Positions 27,085 through 38,654 of a DNA stretch of 64,000 nt are shown one piece after another; the first letter of the stretch is position 1, and each line of letters starts with the position of its first letter. Below the pieces are notes generated by a model. It had not been told where the DNA came from and ran no database searches. It saw nothing but the letters and a program-made list of their open reading frames with translations. The position numbers and the translations under genes are program-made. Origin of the DNA: Novosphingobium huizhouense (GTDB lineage: Bacteria > Pseudomonadota > Alphaproteobacteria > Sphingomonadales > Sphingomonadaceae); the NCBI RefSeq assembly GCF_020179475.1, contig NZ_JAILXZ010000004.1, positions 124,001 to 188,000 on the forward strand, read 5' to 3'.

Positions 27085-28446
27085 TTAAGTCGTGGCAGGC
27101 TCCGATCGGCGCGCCGGCCGGAACGGCATCGGCGCGGCGCGGCGCACGCGTCCGATATAGGCCGACAGCCCGCACTGCAGCCCGACCAGCATGTAGCAGA
27201 AGGGCTGGAACGCGATCCCGACGAAGGCGCCGCCGACGAGGTAGACGATCTGCGCCTGTTGCAGGGCATCGGCGAGCGGCGTGACCCAGGCAAAGCCCTC
27301 GGGCGGGTCCTTGGCGTACTGGCGGCGGATCACCTCCATGTGCAGCACCCCCATCAGGTGCAGCAGCAGCCACAGGCCAAGGCCGGGATAGCCCTGTTCG
27401 CCGAGCATCTCGAAGTAGCTCGAATGATAGGCGCGGCCGCGCTCCTCGATCCGCTCGGTCTCGATCACCGCGTTGTTCTCGCCGGCGTAGTCGGCCTTTT
27501 CGGTGTCGTAGGAGACCGCGTTCTGGCGGAACGCATCGAAGCCGCCGCCGAAGGGGTGGTCCTTGGCGAACTCGATCGTCCACTTCCATACCGCGACGCG
27601 GGTCGAGGCCGACTGGTCGGCCTTGTGGTTCTTGATCGTGCTCATCCGCTCGTTGAAGCTCGAGGGGAGCAGCGGCAGCGCGATCATCGCGCCAGCGCCC
27701 AGCAGCGAGACGTAGAGCAGCCGTCGCCTGGTGCTCCGCAGCATCATCACCAGCAGCACGCCGAAGCACACGAGCCCGGTGCGCGCCTGCGTTCCGACCG
27801 GCATCAGCACGCAGGCGAAGCACAGCGCCAGGGCATAGCCGCGGACCAGCCAGCCGGGCCTGAAGATCGTGCCGTGCTGCATCAGCCACAGCGCCAGCGG
27901 GATCACGCAGATCGCCACGGTCGAGATGATCGAGCCTTCGTAGAGCCCGGTGTTGTCGTTCACCAGCAGCTTGAGCTCGCCGTAGCCGCCGCCCGAGGCG
28001 AGCGTCTTGATCCCGCCGCCGATCACGATCACCGAAACCGACAGCACCATGACCAGCGCCAGCGCCTCGATCCGCAGCCGCGTGCGCAAGGTCAGCGGCA
28101 GGAACAGCGCGAAGACCAGCGCCTTCCACACCCAGCCCCACTTGTCGGCCGCCTCGACCGGGAAATCGGCGGTCCGGGTGGTCAGCCCGCAATAGATCAG
28201 CAGCAACAGCAGCACGAACTGGCGCGGCGACAGGCGGATGCCGTTCTTGTCCTCCGCCACCATCCAGGCGCCGAACGCGCAGCAGAACGCGATCAGCGAG
28301 ATGGGCACGCTTTGCAGGAAGCCCCAGGTGACCTTCTGCGGGGCGACGATGTCGATGTAGGCATAGGCCAGCACGAACAGGAACGGGCGGCGCACGCCGG
28401 CGAGCAGGAAGGCGCTGACGAAGGCGGTGAGGAACAGATTGAGCAC
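27085..28446 (-). CDS. putative O-glycosylation ligase, exosortase A system-associated
   Basis: The 453-residue protein has about ten membrane helices and the O-antigen ligase/polymerase (Wzy_C) loop with GTQARTGLVCF and VAVWKWTIEFAKDHPFGGGFDAF. The extended periplasmic region contains YHSSYFEMLGEQGYPGLGLWL. It resembles the TIGR03097 group found with exosortase A, thought to transfer glycans to exported proteins or exopolysaccharide. The start is GTG at 28446, three bases after the stop of the small membrane protein gene, so the two form one operon. No exosortase gene lies in this window. Confidence 0.87.
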   Translation of the reverse strand: MLNLFLTAFVSAFLLAGVRRPFLFVLAYAYIDIVAPQKVTWGFLQSVPISLIAFCCAFGAWMVAEDKNGIRLSPRQFVLLLLLIYCGLTTRTADFPVEAADKWGWVWKALVFALFLPLTLRTRLRIEALALVMVLSVSVIVIGGGIKTLASGGGYGELKLLVNDNTGLYEGSIISTVAICVIPLALWLMQHGTIFRPGWLVRGYALALCFACVLMPVGTQARTGLVCFGVLLVMMLRSTRRRLLYVSLLGAGAMIALPLLPSSFNERMSTIKNHKADQSASTRVAVWKWTIEFAKDHPFGGGFDAFRQNAVSYDTEKADYAGENNAVIETERIEERGRAYHSSYFEMLGEQGYPGLGLWLLLHLMGVLHMEVIRRQYAKDPPEGFAWVTPLADALQQAQIVYLVGGAFVGIAFQPFCYMLVGLQCGLSAYIGRVRRAAPMPFRPARRSEPATT

Positions 28447-28449
28447 GCG

Positions 28450-28605
28450 CTAGCGCTCGCGCCGGTCCGCGCGGTGGGCACGGCGCCAGGCGATGGTCTG
28501 GCGCGGCAGCGCGGGGTCCTCGTCGAGATCGTCGCGGTGGAGCAGGCGCCACACGGCAAGGCCCATCAGCGCATGGGGCAGCAGGACGGTGAAAATGTCG
28601 ATCAT
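28450..28605 (-). CDS. very small membrane protein upstream of the ligase
   Basis: A 51-codon frame starts at ATG 28605 and encodes MIDIFTVLLPHALMGLAVWR, one membrane helix, followed by a charged tail with HRDDLDEDPALPRQ and an arginine-rich end. It stops three bases before the ligase start. The tight spacing, the clean helix and the acidic-then-basic tail argue for a real gene. It may be a membrane partner of the ligase; I do not know the family. Confidence 0.6.
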   Translation of the reverse strand: MIDIFTVLLPHALMGLAVWRLLHRDDLDEDPALPRQTIAWRRAHRADRRER

Positions 28606-28695
28606 CGTCTCGGCCCTTGCGACAGACTGGCGGGCCTGCGCATAATGGATCGAGGTTGACGGCCCATTAAGGCCTTTCTTGGCATCGGATCCCGC

Positions 28696-29976
28696 ATGAC
28701 CCGTGTGCTCCACGTTCTCGACCACGGCCTGCCGCTGCACAGCGGGTACACCTTCCGTACCCGCGCGATTCTCAAGGCGCAGCAGCGGCTCGGGCTGGTG
28801 GTCGAGGGGGTAACCGGGCGCCGTCACAATGTCGAGACGGGCGAGCGCAATCCGCCGCCGGTGGAGGAGGTCGACGGCATCCGGTTCCATCGCACGCAGG
28901 GCCTGCCGCAGGGCCTGCCGCTGCTGCGCGAGCTGGATGAAGTGCGCGCGCTGGGCGAGCACATCGTCGCGGTGGCGCGCGAGTTCGGCGCGGACCTGCT
29001 CCATGCCCATTCGCCGGCGCTGTGCGGACTCGCCGCGGCGCACGCTGCGCGTGTCCTGCGGATCCCGCTGGTCTACGAGATCCGCGCGTTCTGGGAGGAT
29101 GCGGCGGTCGGCAATCTGACCGGCCGCGAAGGCTCGTTGAAGTACCGTCTCACGCGTGCGCTCGAGGACCGGGCGGTCGCGCGCGCCGGTGCGGTGGTGA
29201 CGATCTGCGAGGGCCTGCGCGCCGATCTCGTCTCGCGCGGGGTTCCCCCGGGGAAACTCTCGGTCATGCCCAATGGCGTCGATCTCGGCCTGTTCGGTGA
29301 TCCGCCACCGCGCGATCCCGCGCTGGCCGAGGCGCTCGGTCTCGGCGACGGGCCGGTGATCGGCTTTGTCGGCAGCTTCTATCCCTACGAGGGCCTCGAC
29401 GACCTCGTCGCCGCCATGCCCGCGATCCTCGCGGCGGTTCCGCAGGCGCGCCTGCTGCTCGTCGGCGGCGGTCCGGCCGCCGAAGCGGTGCGGGCGCTCG
29501 CAGCGGCATCGGGTGCGGCCGGCGCGATCCATTTCGTCGATCGCGTTCCGCACCACGAAGTCGAACGCTATTACGCGCTGGTCGACGTGGCCTGCTATCC
29601 GCGCAAGGCGATGCGACTGACCGAACTGGTCACGCCGCTCAAGCCGCTCGAGGCGATGGCGCAGCGCAAGCTGGTGGCGGCGAGCAGTGTCGGGGGCCAT
29701 CGCGAGCTGATCGAGGACGGCGTCACGGGAACGCTGTTCGCCCCGGACGACCCGGCGGCGCTGGCGGCGGCGCTGGTCGATCTGTTGCAGCGGCGCGATG
29801 TCTGGCCGGTGCGGCGCGAGCGCGCGCTTGCCTTCGTCCGGACCGCCCACGATTGGGCGCGCAACGTTGCGCGTTATCGCACCGTTTACCAGATTGCGTT
29901 AGGACAAGATGCTGAAGTCGCGGCAATCTCGACGTCAGGACGAGAGCTTCCGCTTCGCGAATCGAGCATGACCTGA
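28696..29976 (+). CDS. glycosyltransferase family 4, exosortase A system type
   Basis: The 426-residue GT-B enzyme begins RVLHVLDHGLPLHSGYTFRT, the hallmark of the PEP-CTERM/exosortase A-associated glycosyltransferases (TIGR04063). Further signs are VYEIRAFWEDAAV, the second-domain start VIGFVGSFYPYEGLDDL, and the donor-binding EX7E-like region near PLKPLEAMAQRKLVAASSVGGHRE. It should build part of an exopolysaccharide or protein-linked glycan at the cytoplasmic face. It diverges from the ligase operon and is followed 14 bp later by the acidic membrane protein. Confidence 0.9.
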   Translation: MTRVLHVLDHGLPLHSGYTFRTRAILKAQQRLGLVVEGVTGRRHNVETGERNPPPVEEVDGIRFHRTQGLPQGLPLLRELDEVRALGEHIVAVAREFGADLLHAHSPALCGLAAAHAARVLRIPLVYEIRAFWEDAAVGNLTGREGSLKYRLTRALEDRAVARAGAVVTICEGLRADLVSRGVPPGKLSVMPNGVDLGLFGDPPPRDPALAEALGLGDGPVIGFVGSFYPYEGLDDLVAAMPAILAAVPQARLLLVGGGPAAEAVRALAAASGAAGAIHFVDRVPHHEVERYYALVDVACYPRKAMRLTELVTPLKPLEAMAQRKLVAASSVGGHRELIEDGVTGTLFAPDDPAALAAALVDLLQRRDVWPVRRERALAFVRTAHDWARNVARYRTVYQIALGQDAEVAAISTSGRELPLRESSMT

Positions 29977-29990
29977 GACGTCGGGGGATT

Positions 29991-31631
29991 ATGAGCCGCA
30001 GCCACACCAACGCCAGAGCGACCCGAGCCCCGCTGACGGCCCATCCGCTGTTTCCGGTGCTCGTCGCGCTCTGGCTCGCGGCCCTTCTCGGCCTCGGCAG
30101 CTTCGCGGTCCCTTCCGCATTGATCGAGCGGGTGCTGGCAGCGGCCCACGTCCCATCGCTGCTGCCTGCCGCGGCGCCGCCGCTGGGGTTGACCGCCCGC
30201 CTGCTGATCGCAGTGGGAATGGCGGGACTGGGCGTGCTTGCGGGCGTGGCGATCGCGCTCCGCCTGCGACCGCGCGATGTCGCTCCGGCGCCCCGTCGGC
30301 GCACCGCCGCTGCGGCGCGCCGGGCGTTCGAGGACGAGGCCGAGGCCGCGCTGGTGGCGGACGAGGAGCCGGTGGCGGTGCGCGCCTTCGATGCGCATCC
30401 CGACGCGCCGCCGCGCAAGCCCTTCGATCTCAGCGAGGCGCTGGCGCTCGATGCCGCACGCGACACTGCCGCCGAGCTTCCTTCCGCCGACCTTGCAGGT
30501 CCCGAGGCGGAGGCCGCGCACGACGATGACGCGTGGAGCGAGGCGGAATGGTGCGAGGCCGAATGGAGCGAAGTCGATCCGGACGATCTCGCCGATGAGC
30601 CGGTCGTCGCGCTGCATCCCCGCGAAGACGCCGAGGACGAAATTCGCGCGGCCACGCCGGTGCAGGCGGAGCCGCACGATGCCGGCGAGCGTCCTGCCCA
30701 GATCGCTGCAGAGGTCGCTGCAGAGGTTGAAGGCTCCACGAACAAGCCGCCGATCTTCGCGATGCCTCCGCTCGGCGCTCGCGCCGGCCGTGCGGTGCTC
30801 GCCGGCGAGCCTCTCGAATCGATGGGGATCGTGCAACTGGTCGAGCGCCTCGCCCTGGCAATCGAAACCTCCCGCCGCACAAGGGCTTCCACGACCGGCG
30901 GCGAGGGTGCGCCGGTACCGCCCCGTGGCGTCTCGGCAGCCGAGCCCGAGGCGGCGATGGCCGCGCCGGCCGACCGGCTCCAGGTCTTCGTTCCCGTCCC
31001 GGTCGACGCCGCAGAGGCGGCGCACATCGCCGTTGTACACGGCGTCGGAGCGCCGGGCGCTGACCTTCCGGCCGGCGGCTTGCCGCAAACCTTCGTCGCG
31101 ACGATCGACGCCTCGGACGAGGACGTGCTCCAGAGCGACGCCGCAGAGCCTGACATTGCCGAGCTCGAACCGGCGCCCCTGCGCCCGATGCCGCGGCTGT
31201 TCGGCGCAAGCGACGGCGGGTCGATGCGCTCGCCGCTGCGCGCGCTTTCGCCTCGCTGGCGCAGCGCCGTCGCCGAAGACGAGGGCGAGCTCGACGAGGA
31301 AGAGGACGTGGTCGTCCCGCGCTTTCTCGGATCGGTCCGACCCGACGGCGCGCGCGTCGAGGCCGCCGAGCCCGCCGAACGGATGGCTGCCAGCTCGCTC
31401 CAGGCCCCGGTGCGGCAGGAGTTCATCCCGGCCTCCGCTTCACCGGTGGCGGCCGATATCGCGCCGGTCGTGGTTCTCCCGGGGCAGCACGGTCCCCGCG
31501 CGGTCGAAGCGGAGCACGAGATGCTGCCCGAAGCGGATGGTCCGGCCGGCGATCCCGCCTCGGCCGAGGAGACCGAGCGCGCGCTGAAGGCGGCGCTGGC
31601 GACGTTGCAGCGGATGACGGCGCGGGCCTGA
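29991..31631 (+). CDS. large acidic membrane-anchored protein of unknown function
   Basis: The 546-residue protein has two hydrophobic helices near the N-terminus (about residues 20-42 and 66-90). A long, low-complexity tail follows, rich in Glu, Asp, Ala and Pro. The tail contains a short ordered segment [21 protein letters not shown] at about 280-300 and a C-terminal helix [18 protein letters not shown]. Such architecture suggests a scaffold or a partner of an envelope machine. It is 14 bp after the glycosyltransferase gene, so it may work with it. I do not recognise a family, and the acidic tail could be poorly conserved. Confidence 0.75.
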   Translation: MSRSHTNARATRAPLTAHPLFPVLVALWLAALLGLGSFAVPSALIERVLAAAHVPSLLPAAAPPLGLTARLLIAVGMAGLGVLAGVAIALRLRPRDVAPAPRRRTAAAARRAFEDEAEAALVADEEPVAVRAFDAHPDAPPRKPFDLSEALALDAARDTAAELPSADLAGPEAEAAHDDDAWSEAEWCEAEWSEVDPDDLADEPVVALHPREDAEDEIRAATPVQAEPHDAGERPAQIAAEVAAEVEGSTNKPPIFAMPPLGARAGRAVLAGEPLESMGIVQLVERLALAIETSRRTRASTTGGEGAPVPPRGVSAAEPEAAMAAPADRLQVFVPVPVDAAEAAHIAVVHGVGAPGADLPAGGLPQTFVATIDASDEDVLQSDAAEPDIAELEPAPLRPMPRLFGASDGGSMRSPLRALSPRWRSAVAEDEGELDEEEDVVVPRFLGSVRPDGARVEAAEPAERMAASSLQAPVRQEFIPASASPVAADIAPVVVLPGQHGPRAVEAEHEMLPEADGPAGDPASAEETERALKAALATLQRMTARA

Positions 31632-31831
31632 CGGCGCGCAACTGGTGCATTTCGTCCCGCTTGCGGGGCGCGCATCCGTATTTGCCGTTACCCCAAAGGC
31701 GGGGAAATGCCGCTCGCGGTTGCAAAATAACATTCCTGCAGTCATGGGGGAGCTTCGCGCAACTTTCGCTCTCTGAACGGGGCGTGATTCGCGCGACGTT
31801 TCCACTTTATGGATGTAGGAACAGCTTCGAG
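31632..31831. promoter_or_regulatory. leader and promoter region of gltBD
   Basis: About 200 bp precede gltB. The stretch is less GC-rich than its surroundings around 31,715-31,740 (GGTTGCAAAATAACATTCC), which is where a promoter would be expected. I could not define -35/-10 or sigma-54 elements with confidence. An in-frame extension of gltB upstream exists but has no family support. Confidence 0.3.
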
Positions 31832-34800
31832 ATGGGATTTCCGCCGGTTCAGGGCCTGTACGATCCGCGTAACGAGCACGATGCGTGCGGTGTGGGCTTC
31901 ATTGCCCATATCAAAGGCGTCAAAAGCCACGCGATCATCGACCAGGCCCTCGAGATTCTGCGAAATCTCGACCACCGCGGCGCGGTGGGCGCCGACCCGC
32001 TGCTTGGCGATGGCGCGGGCATCCTGATCCAGCTGCCCGACGCGCTGTTCCGCAAGTGGGCGGCGGCCGAAGGAAAGCAGCTCCCGGCGCCGGGCGACTA
32101 TGCCGTGGCGATGTGCTTCCTGCCCCAGGACGAGCCGAGCCGGAACTTCGTCATCGAGTTCTTCGAGAAGTTCATCGCCAAGGAGGGCCAGGAACTGGTC
32201 GGCTGGCGCGATGTACCGACCACGATCGATGGCCTCGGCAAGACAGTGATCGAGCAGATGCCGGTGATCCGCCAGTGCATCATCGCGCGCGGCGCTTCGA
32301 CGCCCGATCAGGACGCGTTCGAGCGCAAGCTGCTAGCGATCCGCAAGCAGACCCAGAACCCGCTCGCGGCGATGGCCGAAAAGTTCGGCCTGCCGGGCGT
32401 GAAGCAGCTCTACATGCCGAGCTTCTCGTCGCGCACGATCGTCTACAAGGGGCTGCTGCTGGCGACCCAGGTCGGCGGCTTCTACGACGACCTTCGCGAT
32501 CCTGACTGCGTTTCGGCGCTGGGCCTCGTCCACCAGCGGTTCTCGACCAATACCTTCCCGAGCTGGAAGCTGGCGCACCCGTTCCGCTTCGTTGCCCACA
32601 ACGGCGAGATCAACACCGTCCGCGGCAACGTCAACTGGATGAACGCCCGCCGGCGCACGATGGAGTCGGAGCTGCTCGGCCCCGATCTCGACAAGATGTG
32701 GCCGCTGATCCCGCACGGCCAGTCGGACACCGCCAGCCTCGACAACGCGCTCGAGCTGTTGCTCGCGGGCGGCTACTCGCTGGCGCACGCGGTGATGATG
32801 CTGATCCCCGAAGCCTGGGCCGGCAACCCGCTGATGAGCCCGTCGCGCCGCGCGTTCTACGAGTATCACGCCGCGCTGATGGAGCCCTGGGACGGCCCGG
32901 CGGCGGTCGCGTTCACCGATGGCCGACAGATCGGCGCCACGCTCGACCGCAACGGCCTGCGGCCCGCGCGCTTCTCGATCACGCGCGACGATCTGATCTG
33001 CATGGCTTCGGAAAGCGGCGTCCTGCCGTTCCGCGAAGAGGACATCGTGCGCAAGTGGCGGCTCCAGCCGGGCCGCATGCTGCTGATCGACATGGAGAAG
33101 GGCCGGATCGTCGAGGACGAGGAGATCAAGGCCGAACTCGCCAATGCCGAGCCTTACGAGGAATGGCTGGAGGCCGCGCAGTACAAGCTCAAGGAACTCG
33201 CCGTGATCGAGCCCGAGCTTGCCGCGCTGCCGGTCGAGACGACCTCGCTGCTCGATCGCCAGCAGGCCTTCGGGTACACGCAGGAGGACGTCACCAAGTT
33301 CCTCGAGCCGATGGCGATCAACGGCGACGATCCGATCGGCTCGATGGGCACCGACACGCCCATCGCGGTGCTGTCGAAGCGCTCGCGCCTGCTCTACGAC
33401 TACTTCAAGCAGAACTTCGCGCAGGTCACCAACCCGCCGATCGACCCGATCCGCGAGGAGCTGGTGATGAGCCTCGTCAGCATGATCGGGCCGCGCCCGA
33501 ATCTGCTCGGCCACGATGCCGGCACGCACAAGCGGCTCGAGGTCGACCAGCCGATCCTGACCAACGAGGACGTCGCCAAGATCCGCTCGGTCGAGGCCGC
33601 GCTCGACGGCGCGTTCCGCACCGCGACGATCGACACCACGTGGGACGCCGCGAGCGGCGCTGCGGGGCTCGAACAGGCGGTCAAGGAAATGTGCTGGGCG
33701 GCGACGGAAGCCGTGCTGGCGGACAAGAACATCCTGATCCTGTCCGACCGGTCGCAGTGCGAAAGCCGCATCCCGATGCCGGCGCTGCTGGCGACGGCGG
33801 CGGTGCACCACCATCTCGTCCGCCAGGGCCTGCGCATGCAGACCGGCCTGGTGGTCGAGACTGGCGAGGCGCGTGAGGTGCACCACTTCTGCGTGCTCGC
33901 AGGGTACGGCGCCGAGGCGATCAACCCCTACCTCGCGTTCGAGACGCTCGAAGCCATCCGCGTCGACAAGGAGCTGCCGCTCTCGACCAAGGACGTGCAG
34001 AAGAACTACATCAAGGCGATCGGCAAGGGGATCCTCAAGGTGATGTCCAAGATGGGCATCTCCACCTACCAGTCGTACTGCGGCGCGCAGATCTTCGACG
34101 CGGTGGGCCTCTCGACCGCCTTCGTCGAGAAGTACTTCACCGGCACGGCCACGACCATCGAGGGCGTCGGCCTCGCCGAGATCGCCGAGGAAACCGTGCG
34201 TCGCCACGCGGCGGCCTATGGCGATAACCCGATCTACCGGAAGATGCTCGACGTGGGCGGCATGTACCAGCTGCGCCTGCGCGGCGAGGAACACGCCTGG
34301 ACCGCGGGCAACATCGCCAACCTGCAGCACGCGGTGCGCGGCAACATTCCTGAAAAGTACAAGGAATTCGCCGAAAGCATCAACGAGCAGTCGGAGCGGA
34401 TGCTGACGATCCGCGGTCTGATGGAGCTCAAGAAGGCCGACCAGCCGATCTCGATCGACGAGGTCGAGCCGGCGAGCGAGATCGTCAAGCGCTTCGCCAC
34501 CGGCGCGATGAGCTACGGCTCGATCAGCTGGGAAGCTCACACCACGCTGGCGCTGGCGATGAACCGCATCGGCGGCAAGTCGAATACCGGTGAAGGCGGC
34601 GAGGATCCGGCGCGTTTCACGCCGCTCGCCAACGGCGATTCGATGCGCTCGGCGATCAAGCAGGTGGCCTCGGGACGCTTCGGCGTGACCGCGGAATACT
34701 TGGTCAATGCCGACGACGTGCAGATCAAGATGGCGCAGGGCGCAAAGCCCGGCGAAGGTGGCCAGCTGCCGGGTGACAAGGTTGACAAGACCATCGGCAA

Positions 34801-36472
34801 GACCCGGCACTCGACCCCCGGCGTCGGCCTGATCAGCCCGCCGCCGCACCACGACATCTATTCGATCGAGGACCTCGCGCAGCTCATTCACGATCTCAAG
34901 AACGTGAACACGGCAGCGCGCATCTCGGTCAAGCTGGTGTCCGAAGTGGGCGTCGGCACCGTGGCCGCCGGCGTATCGAAGGCACGCGCGGACCACGTGA
35001 CGATCTCGGGCTACGAAGGCGGCACCGGCGCATCGCCGCTGACCTCGCTGACGCACGCGGGCAGCCCGTGGGAAATCGGTCTTGCCGAAACCCAGCAGAC
35101 GCTGCTGCTCAACAACCTGCGCTCGCGCATATGCGTGCAGGCCGATGGCGGCCTGCGCACGGGTCGTGACGTCGCCGTCGCCGCGTTGCTCGGCGCCGAC
35201 GAGTTCGGCTTTGCCACCGCGCCGCTGATCGCGGCTGGGTGCATCATGATGCGCAAGTGCCATCTCAACACCTGCCCGGTGGGCGTCGCGACCCAGGACC
35301 CCGTCCTGCGCGCCCGCTTCACCGGCCAGCCCGAGCACGTGATCAACTACTTCTTCTTCGTCGCCGAAGAGCTGCGGGCGATCATGGCCGAGATGGGCTT
35401 CCGCACGGTCGCCGAAATGGTCGGCCGGGTCGACCGGCTCGACGTCAAGAAGGCGGTCACGCACTGGAAGGCGCAGGGCATCGACCTGTCGAAGCTGCTG
35501 CACAAGGTCGAGCCGGTCGCCGGCACGACGCTCAACTGGAGCGGCCGGCAGGATCACGGGCTCGAAGCCGCGCTCGACAACGACCTGATCGCGGCGGCCA
35601 AGCCTGCGCTCGACAACGGCGAGGCGGTGCGCATCGAGCGCAGCGTGATCAACGTCAACCGCACCGTCGGCGCCATGCTCTCGGGCGAGGTGGCGCGCCG
35701 TTATGGCCACCGCGGCCTGCCGGACAACACCATCGCCATCTCGTTCAAGGGCGTGGCCGGGCAGTCGTTCGGCGCGTTCCTCGCGCATGGCGTCACGCTC
35801 GACCTCGTCGGCGACGCCAATGACTATGTCGGCAAGGGTCTGTCGGGCGGTCGGGTGATCGTGCGTCCGCCGGCGCACGTCGAGCGCGAGGCCGCCGACA
35901 ACATCATCGTCGGCAACACCGTACTCTACGGCGCGATCGCGGGTGAGGCCTACTTCAATGGCGTTGCCGGCGAACGCTTCGCGGTGCGCAACTCGGGCGC
36001 CGTCGCAGTGGTCGAAGGCACCGGTGACCACGGCTGCGAGTACATGACCGGCGGTGTCGTCGCCGTGCTCGGCAAGACCGGGCGCAACTTCGCGGCCGGC
36101 ATGTCGGGCGGCGTCGCCTACGTCTACGACGTCGACGGCACCTTCGCACAGCTCGTCAACCCGGCGATGGTCGACCTGCTGCCGGTTTCGGCCGAGCGCG
36201 ACGAGGACGAGGGGACTGGCCGTCCGCAGCAACGTGGGGTCGACGTCAACGACTACGGCATGGGCGACATGCTGCGTCATGATGCCGAGCGCCTGCGCGT
36301 GCTGGTCGAGCGCCACCTGCTCCACACCGGCAGCAAGCGGGCGCGCGCCATCCTCGACAACTGGGCCGAGGAACTGCCGCGTTTCGTCAAGGTCATGCCG
36401 CGCGACTATGCGCGCGCGCTTCGCCAGATGGAGGCCGAGCGCCTCGCTGCCGCCTCGGTCGCGGCGGAATAA
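31832..36472 (+). CDS. gltB: glutamate synthase large subunit
   Basis: GltB, with GltD, makes two glutamates from glutamine and 2-oxoglutarate using NADPH. The protein has about 1546 residues, as usual. A short propeptide precedes the catalytic cysteine of the class II glutaminase domain (Cys 19 in [13 protein letters not shown]). The central domain is followed by the FMN/synthase domain with [14 protein letters not shown], and GGQLPGDKV near 970. The Fe-S cysteines are in [15 protein letters not shown]. The C-terminal GXGXG beta-helix follows. I chose the ATG at 31832 since conservation starts just after it. gltD follows 13 bp later. Confidence 0.96.
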   Translation: MGFPPVQGLYDPRNEHDACGVGFIAHIKGVKSHAIIDQALEILRNLDHRGAVGADPLLGDGAGILIQLPDALFRKWAAAEGKQLPAPGDYAVAMCFLPQDEPSRNFVIEFFEKFIAKEGQELVGWRDVPTTIDGLGKTVIEQMPVIRQCIIARGASTPDQDAFERKLLAIRKQTQNPLAAMAEKFGLPGVKQLYMPSFSSRTIVYKGLLLATQVGGFYDDLRDPDCVSALGLVHQRFSTNTFPSWKLAHPFRFVAHNGEINTVRGNVNWMNARRRTMESELLGPDLDKMWPLIPHGQSDTASLDNALELLLAGGYSLAHAVMMLIPEAWAGNPLMSPSRRAFYEYHAALMEPWDGPAAVAFTDGRQIGATLDRNGLRPARFSITRDDLICMASESGVLPFREEDIVRKWRLQPGRMLLIDMEKGRIVEDEEIKAELANAEPYEEWLEAAQYKLKELAVIEPELAALPVETTSLLDRQQAFGYTQEDVTKFLEPMAINGDDPIGSMGTDTPIAVLSKRSRLLYDYFKQNFAQVTNPPIDPIREELVMSLVSMIGPRPNLLGHDAGTHKRLEVDQPILTNEDVAKIRSVEAALDGAFRTATIDTTWDAASGAAGLEQAVKEMCWAATEAVLADKNILILSDRSQCESRIPMPALLATAAVHHHLVRQGLRMQTGLVVETGEAREVHHFCVLAGYGAEAINPYLAFETLEAIRVDKELPLSTKDVQKNYIKAIGKGILKVMSKMGISTYQSYCGAQIFDAVGLSTAFVEKYFTGTATTIEGVGLAEIAEETVRRHAAAYGDNPIYRKMLDVGGMYQLRLRGEEHAWTAGNIANLQHAVRGNIPEKYKEFAESINEQSERMLTIRGLMELKKADQPISIDEVEPASEIVKRFATGAMSYGSISWEAHTTLALAMNRIGGKSNTGEGGEDPARFTPLANGDSMRSAIKQVASGRFGVTAEYLVNADDVQIKMAQGAKPGEGGQLPGDKVDKTIGKTRHSTPGVGLISPPPHHDIYSIEDLAQLIHDLKNVNTAARISVKLVSEVGVGTVAAGVSKARADHVTISGYEGGTGASPLTSLTHAGSPWEIGLAETQQTLLLNNLRSRICVQADGGLRTGRDVAVAALLGADEFGFATAPLIAAGCIMMRKCHLNTCPVGVATQDPVLRARFTGQPEHVINYFFFVAEELRAIMAEMGFRTVAEMVGRVDRLDVKKAVTHWKAQGIDLSKLLHKVEPVAGTTLNWSGRQDHGLEAALDNDLIAAAKPALDNGEAVRIERSVINVNRTVGAMLSGEVARRYGHRGLPDNTIAISFKGVAGQSFGAFLAHGVTLDLVGDANDYVGKGLSGGRVIVRPPAHVEREAADNIIVGNTVLYGAIAGEAYFNGVAGERFAVRNSGAVAVVEGTGDHGCEYMTGGVVAVLGKTGRNFAAGMSGGVAYVYDVDGTFAQLVNPAMVDLLPVSAERDEDEGTGRPQQRGVDVNDYGMGDMLRHDAERLRVLVERHLLHTGSKRARAILDNWAEELPRFVKVMPRDYARALRQMEAERLAAASVAAE

Positions 36473-36485
36473 GGATTAGATACCA

Positions 36486-37919
36486 ATGGGCAAGGCAACC
36501 GGCTTTCTCGAACTCGACCGCAAGGACCGGAGCTACGACGCTCCGGCCGAGCGTCTCAAGCACTACCGCGAATTCATCGTGCCCCACGACGAAGCAGGGC
36601 TGAAGGGCCAGGCCTCGCGCTGCATGAACTGCGGCATTCCGTACTGCCACAACGGCTGTCCGGTGAACAACCAGATCCCCGACTGGAACCACCTGGTCTA
36701 TGAGAACGACTGGCGCGAGGCGCTCGACAATCTCCATTCGACCAACAACTTCCCGGAATTCACTGGGCGGATCTGCCCCGCCCCGTGCGAGGCGGCCTGC
36801 ACGCTCAACATCATCGACCAGCCGGTCACGATCAAGTCGATCGAATGCGCGATCGTCGACAAGGGCTGGAAGGAAGGCTGGATCGCACCGCAGGTTCCGG
36901 CGAAGAAGACGGGCAAGTCCGTGGCCGTGGTCGGCTCGGGTCCGGCCGGCCTTGCCGCGGCGCAGCAACTGGCGCGCGCTGGGCACTCGGTCACGGTGTT
37001 CGAGAAGAACGACCGTCTCGGCGGGCTGCTGCGTTACGGCATTCCCGACTTCAAGATGGAAAAGCACCTGATCAACCGGCGCGCGATGCAGATGGAAGCC
37101 GAAGGCGTCCAGTTCCGCACCAGCACCGAAGTGGGCGTCACCGTCTCGTTCGGCAGCCTGCAGGAAAACTTCGACGCGGTGGTGCTGGCGGGCGGCGCCG
37201 AGGATCCGCGCGGGCTCGCCATTCCGGGCGCCGAGCTGCCGAGCGTGCGCATGGCGATGGAGTTCCTGACCCAGCAGAACAAGCGCAACGCCGGCGACGA
37301 CGAACTGCGCGCCGCGCCGCGCGGCTCGCTGCTCGCCACCGGCAAGCATGTCGTGGTGATCGGCGGCGGCGACACCGGGTCTGACTGCGTCGGCACTTCG
37401 AACCGGCAGGGCGCGCTCTCGGTCACCCAGCTCGAGATCATGCCCAAGCCGCCCGAAAAGGAGGACAAGGCGCTGAGCTGGCCGAACTGGCCGCTCAAGC
37501 TGCGCACCTCGTCGAGCCACGAGGAAGGATGCGAGCGCGAATTCGCCGTGCTGACCAAGCGCGTCGTCGGCGAGAACGACGTGTCGGGCCTCGAATGCGT
37601 CCGCGTCGAATGGATCGATGGCAAGATGCAGGAAGTGCCCGGCAGCGAGTTCACGCTGCAGGCGGACCTGATCCTGCTCGCGATGGGCTTCGTCGGCCCG
37701 CGCAAGCAGGGCCTGCTCGAGCAGGCAGGCGTCGAGCTCGATCCGCGCGGAAACGTCAAGGGGAACGTCGTCGACTACAAGACCAGCGTCGATAACGTCT
37801 TCGCCTGCGGCGACATGCGCCGCGGCCAGAGCTTGGTGGTCTGGGCGATCCGCGAAGGTCGCCAGTGCGCCCGCGCGGTCGACGAGGCGCTGATGGGCGT
37901 GTCGGAACTGCCGCGCTGA
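36486..37919 (+). CDS. gltD: glutamate synthase small subunit
   Basis: GltD passes electrons from NADPH through FAD and Fe-S clusters to GltB. The 477-residue protein has the N-terminal cysteine motifs [22 protein letters not shown] and [14 protein letters not shown]. The FAD dinucleotide site is [19 protein letters not shown] near residue 145, and the NADPH site is [16 protein letters not shown] near 290. The C-terminal [18 protein letters not shown] region is present. It is in an operon with gltB; a GC-rich hairpin follows the stop. Confidence 0.96.
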   Translation: MGKATGFLELDRKDRSYDAPAERLKHYREFIVPHDEAGLKGQASRCMNCGIPYCHNGCPVNNQIPDWNHLVYENDWREALDNLHSTNNFPEFTGRICPAPCEAACTLNIIDQPVTIKSIECAIVDKGWKEGWIAPQVPAKKTGKSVAVVGSGPAGLAAAQQLARAGHSVTVFEKNDRLGGLLRYGIPDFKMEKHLINRRAMQMEAEGVQFRTSTEVGVTVSFGSLQENFDAVVLAGGAEDPRGLAIPGAELPSVRMAMEFLTQQNKRNAGDDELRAAPRGSLLATGKHVVVIGGGDTGSDCVGTSNRQGALSVTQLEIMPKPPEKEDKALSWPNWPLKLRTSSSHEEGCEREFAVLTKRVVGENDVSGLECVRVEWIDGKMQEVPGSEFTLQADLILLAMGFVGPRKQGLLEQAGVELDPRGNVKGNVVDYKTSVDNVFACGDMRRGQSLVVWAIREGRQCARAVDEALMGVSELPR

Positions 37920-37942
37920 CGCGCTGACGCGCAGGCACGAGA

Positions 37943-37969
37943 GGGGAGCCGCGCCTCGGCGCGCTCCCC
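37943..37969. terminator. hairpin between gltD and the endolysin gene
   Basis: GGGGAGCCGCGCC (37943-37955) pairs with GGCGCGCTCCCC (37958-37969) with one bulged C and a very short loop. It lies between convergent genes. A T tract is missing, so it may act as a weak bidirectional terminator or as an RNA-stabilising end. Confidence 0.45.
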
Positions 37970-37992
37970 GTCCTGTCGTCCCGGATCGACGC

Positions 37993-38643
37993 TCACATGT
38001 GCGCGGCGAGCTTGGTATGGTAGGCGTACTTTTCGTATTTCCCGCCATTGTACCCCTTGGCAAAGGCCCTGCAGGTCTCGGGGTCGGACGAGATCGCCTT
38101 CATTTCGTCCTGAAGATGGTTGTGCTCGATGTAGCGGCACAGAAGCTCGTAATGGGTGGCTTCCGATGCGACGGTCGAGAAGGCCAGCGCGAAGGGCGAA
38201 TCGTAATGGAAGGCCGCCCAATACTCGCCCATTACCTGAAACTTGCCCCACGAGCAGGACATGAACGCCGCATCGACCGAACCGGTGACGATGGCGCCGA
38301 CCAGCTTGTCCCAGCTGCTGGTTTCGTAGCCCCCCGACAAGGGATTGCTGAAGGTGCTGACCGAGTACCTGCCGCCGGTGAAGGTGTGGAACTTGTGTCG
38401 TTCGAACAGGATCTTCGGCTTCCCCGAAGCATCGAAGCCCGCACCGCCGGCCTCCACCGCGGCGACGGCGGCGAGTTGCTTGACCGAAACGCCCAGCCTG
38501 TCCGCCACCTTCTGCGCTTCGTCGGCCGAAAGTTTTGCCGGGTGCGGGTTGGTGAAGGCGCTGATCAGCGCGGCGCGTGACTTCTCACCCCAGATGCCGT
38601 CGGGCTTGGCTCCCACGGCCTTCTGCAGATCGACGATGTTCAT
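37993..38643 (-). CDS. phage-type N-acetylmuramidase (endolysin-like)
   Basis: The 216-residue protein starts with a short peptidoglycan-binding-like repeat (VDLQKAVGAKPDGIWGEKSRAAL). The catalytic N-acetylmuramidase domain (DUF3380 type) follows at about 55-210, with AAVEAGGAGFDASGKPKILFERHKFH containing the likely catalytic Glu, then SWGKFQVMGEYW and FAKGYNGGKYEKYAYHTKLA. Such enzymes cut the glycan strand of peptidoglycan and are typical of phage lysis cassettes. No holin, spanin or other phage gene is adjacent, and there is no signal peptide. It may be a prophage relic or a captured cell-wall enzyme. Confidence 0.88.
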   Translation of the reverse strand: MNIVDLQKAVGAKPDGIWGEKSRAALISAFTNPHPAKLSADEAQKVADRLGVSVKQLAAVAAVEAGGAGFDASGKPKILFERHKFHTFTGGRYSVSTFSNPLSGGYETSSWDKLVGAIVTGSVDAAFMSCSWGKFQVMGEYWAAFHYDSPFALAFSTVASEATHYELLCRYIEHNHLQDEMKAISSDPETCRAFAKGYNGGKYEKYAYHTKLAAHM

Positions 38644-38654
38644 GGGTATCTCCC

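Noticed and set aside
32333-36325. Open frame of 1330 codons on the minus strand opposite gltB
   Set aside because: It is the mirror of a highly conserved gene in GC-rich DNA; the protein has shadow-type composition rich in Arg, His, Asp and Val and no motifs.
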